Shown: positions 62,184 through 64,000 of the stretch, piece after piece | Layout: each line of letters begins with the position of its first letter | Position numbering within the stretch: the first letter of the stretch is position 1 | NCBI GenBank assembly: GCA_963821495.1 | Contig: CAWGEA010000003.1 | Span: forward strand, 806,001 to 870,000 | Source: AC-32 sp963821495 | Lineage (GTDB): Bacteria; Actinomycetota; Thermoleophilia; Gaiellales; Gaiellaceae | Direction of reading: 5' to 3' | Length of the DNA stretch: 64,000 nt | Notes under the pieces: generated by a model | Told to the model about the DNA's origin: nothing | The model's input: only the letters and a program-made list of their open reading frames with translations | The model's database searches: none | Made by a program: the position numbers and the translations under genes

Positions 62184-63239
62184 CTAACGCGCCAGGTACG
62201 CCACTCGGCCGTTGGCGCCGGAGGCCCAGCAGGCGGTGGGGTTCGCGCAGTCGACGGTGTCGAGGCTGCCGTCGTCGAAGCGCTGCCACGTCGTGCCCGC
62301 GTCCTGGCTCACGTCGCTGCCGGAGGGGCCGACCGCGAGGGCCGTGTTTCCGTTGAGCCAGGTCGCGCCCGAGCGGTACTCCGAGGGCGCGCCTCCCAGA
62401 AGCGCCCAGCTCGCGCCGCCGTCGCCCGTCCGCGCGAAGTTGTCCGGGGAAGCAGTCTCGAGCAGGAAGTCGCCGCCGACCGCGAGCCCGTGCTGCTGGC
62501 CGCGGAAGGCGAGCGCGAAGATGCCGGCGGTCGGACCGCTGTTCATCGGAGTCGGGGCGACCGTCCACGATGCGCCGCCGTCGTCGGAGCGGAAGACGCG
62601 GGCCTGCGCGGCCCCGCCGGTCCCGAACCAGGCGCGACGCCCGTGGTCGGTGGTGATGCACTGACCGCTCGCGGCGAAGGCGAACTCGCCGGGGAGGGCG
62701 GCGGGCATCTGGGCTCCGGTCACGTGCCAGTGGAGCCCGCCGTCGTCGGTCGCGAGCACGCGGAAGTGCTGGCCGTCGGGCGGGTCGGAGACCGCGAGGC
62801 CACGGCGGCTGTCGAAGAACGTCATGCAGTCGTAGAAGGCGGTCGGCTCCTGGTTCACGAAAGTCAGCGTCCAGCTCTGCCCGCCGTTCGCGGTGACGTA
62901 GAAGCGGAAGTCGGTCGGATTGGCGCCGATCGACATCGCGACGGCGCGGTCGGCGTCGAAGGCCTCGATGTCGCGGAATTGAAGCCCCGCCGCGCCTGGT
63001 GGGCTGACGTCTTGCCAGCTCGAGCCGCGGTCCGTCGTGCGCATGACGACGCCGTCGGTCGGCGTGTATCCGCTGACCCAGGCGGTCGTCGCGCTGACCG
63101 CGGAGAGGCCGCGGAAGTGAGCGGTCGTGCCGGTCGGGGTGTCGTTCCAGGCGTACCCCGGCCGACCGGCCGAGGCCGAGCCCGCCGCGATCACGACGGC
63201 CCCCGACAGCGCCACCAACAGGAAGACCCGCTTCAGCAC
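62184..63239 (-). CDS. Exported BNR/Ycf48-like beta-propeller protein
   Basis: 351 residues with a signal peptide (VFLLVALSGAVVIAAGSASA). Repeated Asp-box-like motifs (TTDRGSSWQDVS, TANGGQSWTLTF, ATDDGGLHWHVT, SDDGGASWTVAP, TGDGGASWALLG, SQDAGTTWQRFD) give about six blades of a propeller like the photosystem II assembly factor Ycf48 or sialidase-type proteins. It is probably a secreted binding or glycan-interacting protein; no catalytic residues are assigned. It is convergent with the oxidase across the terminator. Confidence 0.88.
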   Translation of the reverse strand: MLKRVFLLVALSGAVVIAAGSASAGRPGYAWNDTPTGTTAHFRGLSAVSATTAWVSGYTPTDGVVMRTTDRGSSWQDVSPPGAAGLQFRDIEAFDADRAVAMSIGANPTDFRFYVTANGGQSWTLTFVNQEPTAFYDCMTFFDSRRGLAVSDPPDGQHFRVLATDDGGLHWHVTGAQMPAALPGEFAFAASGQCITTDHGRRAWFGTGGAAQARVFRSDDGGASWTVAPTPMNSGPTAGIFALAFRGQQHGLAVGGDFLLETASPDNFARTGDGGASWALLGGAPSEYRSGATWLNGNTALAVGPSGSDVSQDAGTTWQRFDDGSLDTVDCANPTACWASGANGRVAYLAR

Positions 63240-63298
63240 GGCGCAAACCTAACGCGTGAGCGGGCCGGTGGCAATCCGCCGCGAGTAGGCTGGCGACG

Positions 63299-63679
63299 GT
63301 GAGCTTCGCGAAGCGCTGGGCCGAGCGGTACCAGGTGGCCTGGGAAGCGGGCGACGCCCGGGCCGCGGCCGCGCTCTATGCGCCGGACTGTGTCTTCCGC
63401 TCTGCGCCGTTCCGCGAGCCGGAGCCGCCGCTCGCCTACACGACACGGGTGTTCCCCGAGGCGCGCGTCGAGGACGTTCGCTTCGGCGAACCGGTCGAGG
63501 AGCGGGAGCGCGCCTCGGTCGAGTGGTGGGCGACGCTGGTTTTGCCGGGCGGCGAGGAGCAGACGCTGGCCGGCTGCTCGATCCTCCGCTTCGACGACGA
63601 GGGCCTCGTGGTCGAGGCGCGCGACTACTGGAGCCTCGAGCCGGGCCGTCGCGCCCCGCACGAGACCTGGGGGAGGTGA
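63299..63679 (+). CDS. NTF2-like (SnoaL/DUF4440-type) protein
   Basis: 126 residues, GTG start. The cone-shaped NTF2 fold is recognisable from FAKRWAERYQVAWEAGDARA, AALYAPDCVFRSAPFREPEP, VEWWATLVLPGGEEQTLAGC and ILRFDDEGLVVEARDYW. Members are small isomerases, hydrolases or ligand-binding proteins. Its TGA overlaps the GTG of the following MFS gene by three bases, so the two are coupled. Confidence 0.85.
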   Translation: MSFAKRWAERYQVAWEAGDARAAAALYAPDCVFRSAPFREPEPPLAYTTRVFPEARVEDVRFGEPVEERERASVEWWATLVLPGGEEQTLAGCSILRFDDEGLVVEARDYWSLEPGRRAPHETWGR

Positions 63680-64000
63680 GGCGCGGGCTCGCCGCTCCGG
63701 TCGCAGCCGCCGTGGCGGTCGCGTTCGCCGACTCCTCGATCGTCGTCCTGGCGCTGCCCGACCTCTACGGGCGCTTCCAGACCACGATCGAAGGCGTCTC
63801 CTGGGTCGTGACGGCCTACAACGCGGCGGTCGCGGTCACGGCGCTCGCCTTCGTGCTGCTGGTGCACCGGGTGCGAGCCGCCTTCGTGCTGGCGGGTGGG
63901 CTGACGCTCTTCCTGGCGGCCTCGATCGCGTGCGCTCTCGCGAACAGCCTCTCGTTCCTGATCGCCGCCCGCAGCGTCCAGGGCGTGGGCGCCGCGCTGC
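63676..64000 (+). CDS. MFS transporter, N-terminal part (3' end outside window)
   Basis: 108 codons are visible from GTG 63676 to the window edge. The first helices are typical of MFS drug-type exporters: VAVAFADSSIVVLALPDLYG (helix 1), VSWVVTAYNAAVAVTALAFV (helix 2), FVLAGGLTLFLAASIACALA (helix 3) and IAARSVQGVGAAL (start of helix 4), matching the DHA2/EmrB arrangement. Substrate cannot be inferred. Confidence 0.88.
   Translation, partial: MRRGLAAPVAAAVAVAFADSSIVVLALPDLYGRFQTTIEGVSWVVTAYNAAVAVTALAFVLLVHRVRAAFVLAGGLTLFLAASIACALANSLSFLIAARSVQGVGAAL

Overview
The window is GC-rich, densely coding bacterial DNA with many GTG starts and long chains of 1-4 base stop/start overlaps. Gene content and protein style (class III cyclase/AAA/TPR regulator, Flp pilin, MshEN protein, FtsH-like protease with a membrane partner, two-domain debranching enzyme) suggest a high-GC actinobacterium. 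Several small proteins resemble ones I recall from Thermoleophilia (Gaiellales/Solirubrobacterales). That placement is inference; there is no rRNA in the window.

Layout. 1-1.6 kb: end of a polysaccharide locus (hexapeptide acyltransferase, glycosyltransferase). 1.6-3.8 kb: mobile-element module with two tRNA-Arg(CCT) remnants, an excisionase-like gene divergent from a tyrosine integrase across a perfect inverted repeat, ending at tRNA-Lys(TTT). 3.8-8.2 kb: SRPBCC protein, large cyclase/ATPase regulator, tRNA-Glu(TTC), a YjbR-like gene whose stop codon lies inside tRNA-Val(TAC), and a terminator. 8.2-13.9 kb: accessory tract of small unknown genes and broken genes directly 3' of tRNA-Val, probably a decayed island. 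14.1-20.2 kb: Vps62-like membrane protein, YihY/BrkB protein, histidine kinase, DM13 protein, MshEN protein. 20.2-29.3 kb: FtsH-like protease with a membrane partner, then a + strand run (M48 protease, CDF transporter, SDR, glycogen-debranching-type enzyme, GT4 glycosyltransferase). 29.3-36.5 kb: Flp pilin, GNAT, MBL hydrolase, and a sulfur/redox block (cystathionine gamma-lyase/synthase, cystathionine beta-synthase, BolA, monothiol glutaredoxin), then a DHA2 exporter. 36.8-40.3 kb: secreted six-hairpin glycosidase-like protein, SRPBCC protein, alpha/beta hydrolase. 40.2-46.8 kb: lipid-tailoring cassette (desaturase divergent from FAD oxidoreductase, DUF1365, Cfa-type methyltransferase, PlsC-type acyltransferase, DUF1295 reductase-like protein, second Cfa-type methyltransferase) with a near-perfect 13-base inverted repeat between the divergent arms. 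46.8-54.7 kb: purine genes purL, purF, purM, purN, purH. 54.8-57.7 kb: two EamA transporters around a GyrI-like protein, and a GNAT. 58-64 kb: a 1385-residue multicopper oxidase with N-terminal repeats, its terminator, a secreted BNR/Ycf48-like protein, an NTF2-like protein and the start of an MFS transporter.

The most interesting candidate system is the lipid cassette at 40.2-46.8 kb. Its parts suggest sequential desaturation, SAM-dependent methylation or cyclopropanation, and redox tailoring of acyl chains, with acyl transfer built in; the product cannot be read from sequence. A caution: several conserved genes (cystathionine gamma-lyase/synthase, cystathionine beta-synthase, BolA, the FtsH partner) are each broken by exactly one or two inserted bases. 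This looks more like base-calling error than biology, and it should temper every pseudogene call here.
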